DNA from: Bacillota bacterium
Lineage (GTDB): Bacteria; Bacillota; UBA4882; UBA8346
DNA length: 52,989 nt
NCBI GenBank assembly: GCA_023415835.1
Contig: JAEZJK010000068.1
Span: 1 to 52,989 of the forward strand
Direction: 5' to 3'
Part shown: positions 50,923 through 52,989 of the stretch, piece after piece
How the letters are laid out: each line of letters opens with the position of its first letter
Position numbering within the stretch: the stretch's first letter is position 1
Translations under genes and position numbers: made by a program
The notes under the pieces: generated by a model
The model's database searches: none
Seen by the model: only the letters and a program-made list of their open reading frames with translations
What the model was told of the DNA's origin: nothing

Positions 50923-51968
50923 GCGCCCGCCACCCCGGCTGACTCAAAGGTCGCCATTTCTTTAACAATCTTAACCGCCGCTTCAATCAAGGGAAAGGCC
51001 AGGACCGCTCCAGTCCCCTCTCCCAAGCGCATATCTAATTCCAAAACCGGCCTCAACCCTAAATATTGTAACAATTTACGGTGAGCCATTTCCGCCGAGC
51101 AATGGGAGGCAATCATATAGCCTAACGAACGCGGCGCAAACTTCGCGGCAATTAAAGCCGCCGCAGAACTGATAAAACCATCGATTACCACCGGTATCCG
51201 ATTGGCGGCTGCGCCTAATATTAACCCGGCCAATGCGGCTATCTCCAAACCGCCCACCTTTGCCAGTACATCTAAAGGATACTTGGGATCGGGCCGGTTG
51301 ATGGCAATCGACCGGTCGATCACCTCTGCCTTGTGTTTGACGGCCTCGGCTTTGAGCCCAGTCCCTCTCCCGGTCACTTCTGCTGCAGGAACCCCTAAAT
51401 AAACCGCAACCAGGGCGCTGGCAGCTGTGGTATTGCCGATCCCCATTTCTCCGGTGGCTAAGATCCGATATCCCTTACCAATTAAATCGTTAGCTATCTT
51501 AATTCCAACTTCCAGGGCTTGTACTGCTTCCGTTTCAGCCATTGCCGGGCCTTGCGCCATGTTCCCGGTACCGGGCCTGATTTTATAAGCTAAAACCTTA
51601 GCATTATCAATGGACGCCGCCACCCCCACATCGGCCACTACCAGATCAGCCCCGGTATGCCTAGCCAATACATTAATCGCTGCGCCGCCTTGAATGAAGT
51701 TAGATACCATTTGCGGGGTGACTTCACTAGGATAAGCGCTGATCCCTTCTTGAACCACGCCGTGATCCCCGGCCATTATGACTACTACTTTTTTCCCTAA
51801 ATCGGGGCATTTTTGACCGGTAATCCCGCCCAGTTGAACCGAGATTGCTTCTAAAACCCCTAAACTACCCCGAGGTTTGGTCAATTTGTCTTGGTAGTCT
51901 TTAACCTCCTGAACCGCCTGAAAGTCTAACTCCTTAATATCGGCTATCGTTCTTTCCAGTAACGGCAT
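50919..51968 (-). CDS. cobT: Nicotinate-nucleotide--dimethylbenzimidazole phosphoribosyltransferase
   Basis: 349 aa from the ATG at 51968, which follows GGGAGGATTAAGACT; the frame is open 17 codons further but without family sequence. Motifs: LTKPRGSLGVLEAIS near the start, VVIMAGDHGVVQEGISAYP, the ATGEMGIGNTTAASAL stretch and LDMRLGEGTGAVLAFPLIE with the catalytic Glu at the C-terminus. It activates the lower base of B12 to alpha-ribazole phosphate. The choice of base (dimethylbenzimidazole or another benzimidazole or purine in anaerobes) cannot be told. Confidence 0.96.
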   Translation of the reverse strand: MPLLERTIADIKELDFQAVQEVKDYQDKLTKPRGSLGVLEAISVQLGGITGQKCPDLGKKVVVIMAGDHGVVQEGISAYPSEVTPQMVSNFIQGGAAINVLARHTGADLVVADVGVAASIDNAKVLAYKIRPGTGNMAQGPAMAETEAVQALEVGIKIANDLIGKGYRILATGEMGIGNTTAASALVAVYLGVPAAEVTGRGTGLKAEAVKHKAEVIDRSIAINRPDPKYPLDVLAKVGGLEIAALAGLILGAAANRIPVVIDGFISSAAALIAAKFAPRSLGYMIASHCSAEMAHRKLLQYLGLRPVLELDMRLGEGTGAVLAFPLIEAAVKIVKEMATFESAGVAGA

Positions 51969-52008
51969 AGTCTTAATCCTCCCTGACTGATTCCGGTTCC
52001 GGGAATTA

Positions 52009-52533
52009 CTAATATTCAATCCCTTCCCGGGCAGGCAGCCCCTTTTGATAGGGATGTTTGACCGACTTCATCTCAGTCACCAAATCCGCCAGAGCAATTA
52101 TTTCACTGGGCATGTCGCGGCCAGTCAAAACCAGTTCCAACCGGGCCGGCTTTCCTTTTAAAACTGCCAATACTTTCTCCAATGGTAATAAGTTTTGATT
52201 AATCACGTGGCTTAACTCGTCAACAACGATTAGATCCAATGTATCCGAGCAGAGCGCTTTCTCTACCTGCTTCCAGCCATCAGCCGTTGAAGCTATTTCC
52301 GCAGGGGATGGAGGCCGGTTTAGGATAAATTCGCCGCTGCCCAAGGGATAAATGTGAAGGGGAGGGTTAAAACTTAAGAAAGCCCAGTGTTCCCCGGAGC
52401 CTCCAGGGGACTTCAAAAACTGAAAGACTTTGACCTTTAACCCCCGCCCATATGCCCGTACCGCCAAGCCAATCGCCGCAGTGGTTTTCCCTTTGCCATC
52501 GCCGGTGTAAACTTGAATTATCCCTGGTTGCAT
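52009..52533 (-). CDS. cobA: Corrinoid adenosyltransferase (CobA/BtuR type)
   Basis: 174 aa from the ATG at 52533 after AAGGGGCAGAACA. The P-loop VYTGDGKGKTTAAIGLAVRA (about 7-26) and the central DLIVVDELSHVI are typical of the CobA/BtuR/CobO family, which transfers the adenosyl group of ATP to cob(I)alamin or cobinamide. A longer frame runs upstream through the terminator hairpin and is not a real N-terminus. First gene of the cob operon, 40 bp before cobT. Confidence 0.95.
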   Translation of the reverse strand: MQPGIIQVYTGDGKGKTTAAIGLAVRAYGRGLKVKVFQFLKSPGGSGEHWAFLSFNPPLHIYPLGSGEFILNRPPSPAEIASTADGWKQVEKALCSDTLDLIVVDELSHVINQNLLPLEKVLAVLKGKPARLELVLTGRDMPSEIIALADLVTEMKSVKHPYQKGLPAREGIEY

Positions 52534-52570
52534 TGTTCTGCCCCTTATGTTAGTTTCCGCCAAAACAATC

Positions 52571-52591
52571 AAACCCGCCAACGGCGGGTTT
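52571..52591 (-). terminator. Riboswitch-controlled terminator of the cob operon
   Basis: AAACCCGCC and GGCGGGTTT form a perfect 9-bp stem with a 3-nt loop, followed on the minus strand by GATTGTTTTGG. It stands between the cobalamin aptamer and cobA and is the likely expression platform. Confidence 0.85.
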
Positions 52592-52641
52592 GATTTAATA
52601 ATATCATCGAGACCCTAACCGCGAAAGTCTTGACTAACAAA

Positions 52642-52804
52642 TCTTCTGGCAGGTCTCCTGGCTGCCGTTTCATCGTAAGTTATTCATTCCCCATAGGGGT
52701 GGTTTTAGTATCTCCTCCAGCGGCACAGTGCGTCCGCGGACTTAAGGCTCAAATGGCCTTGTCTCTTCCCAATTATTCTTATTGTTCCCAAGGCGCCAGA
52801 ATTT
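52642..52804 (-). promoter_or_regulatory. Cobalamin riboswitch
   Basis: On the minus strand the B12 box AGCCAGGAGACCTGCC lies at 52664-52649. The closing stem TTCTGGC/GCCAGAA pairs 52650-52644 with 52801-52795. Internal elements such as TTGGGAA, GGCCATTTGAGCC, a GCACTGTGCC motif and GGAGGAGATAC are in order. Cobalamin would repress cobA-cobT-cobU-cobS and probably the HAD gene and rsmI. Confidence 0.95.
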
Positions 52805-52873
52805 ATTTTTAAATTTTACCCTTTTATTCGATACATGATCGTTTTATTCCTTTAAGCAACCATAAATAAATAT

Positions 52874-52892
52874 CCCCCGGCACAGCCGGGGG
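52874..52892. terminator. Strong terminator at the right end
   Basis: CCCCCGGC and GCCGGGGG form a perfect 8-bp stem with a 3-nt loop, followed by TTTTT on the plus strand and by ATATTTATTT on the minus strand. It probably ends a gene that enters from the right edge. The last 97 bases contain GTACG/CCCGTA-like text and no gene that I can support. Confidence 0.8.
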
Positions 52893-52989
52893 TTTTTCAT
52901 TAACGGGCATAGCCCTTTATTACTAGCCACGCCTAAACGGCGTTGGTACGATCTGCCACACGCGATAAGCTTGTTACTTGCTACCCGTA

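Noticed and set aside
52534..52581. Longer cobA start inside the terminator hairpin
   Set aside because: It would place the start codon in the riboswitch terminator stem; the ATG at 52533 has AAGGGG upstream and matches the family start.

Overview
The window reads as chromosomal housekeeping DNA of an anaerobic, spore-former-type member of the Bacillota (Firmicutes). The evidence is Gram-positive-style regulation: an FMN riboswitch, a cobalamin riboswitch, a methionine T-box, AbrB, strong GGAGG ribosome-binding sites and TTG/GTG starts. In addition, the order rsmI, abrB, metG, tatD, yabE-like gene matches the conserved neighbourhood near the origin of Bacillus and relatives. Base composition is moderate. 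I cannot name the genus; a deep clostridial or Limnochordia-like lineage would fit, but that is inference. No phage, integrase, intact insertion sequence, CRISPR array or rRNA operon is visible.

Layout. 0-3 kb: tRNA-Glu, tRNA-Lys and purA on the minus strand, a divergent LysR regulator, and a strongly structured intergenic segment with its own terminator (candidate small RNA). 3-10.4 kb, minus strand: an M23 peptidase with a coiled coil, an ABC exporter carrying an unusual extracytoplasmic insertion, and the riboflavin operon ribD-ribE-ribBA-ribH behind an FMN riboswitch and terminator. 10.4-13 kb: a decayed region with a chemoreceptor pseudogene (two nonsense codons, one frameshift) and a remnant of a short-chain dehydrogenase. 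13-16 kb: murD, convergent with an aspartate-type aminotransferase. 16-22 kb: deoC convergent with a four-gene BMP-type nucleoside ABC transporter.

22-32 kb is a sulfur-centred block: metY, a TauE/SafE-type exporter, tcdA-cysteine desulfurase-thiI (tRNA sulfur/modification), larE, an Rrf2 regulator with three cysteines, and the methionine importer metNIQ. 32.5-34.3 kb holds an orphan secreted or membrane-anchored alginate-lyase-like protein. 34.3-39 kb is a complete branched-chain amino acid (Liv-type) ABC transporter. 39.4-42.2 kb has an iron-sulfur flavoprotein, a frameshifted nitroreductase, a cyclase/formamidase-like hydrolase and a fumarylacetoacetate-hydrolase-family enzyme.

42.5-49.1 kb is the metG neighbourhood: a YabE-like G5/3D protein, a TatD-linked radical SAM protein, tatD and metG under a Met T-box that contains a 113-bp nested palindrome, then abrB on the plus strand and rsmI. 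49.1-52.8 kb: a cobalamin riboswitch controls cobA-cobT-cobU-cobS, followed without a clear gap by a HAD-like gene and rsmI. The HAD-like gene sits where a CobC-type phosphatase would be expected but is absent.

I see no convincing large undescribed system. The best leads are the structured RNA at about 2.96-3.13 kb, the inserted domain in the ABC exporter, the palindrome inside the metG leader, the HAD gene in the cob operon, and three families of small degenerate intergenic repeats, two of which run into the 3' ends of genes.
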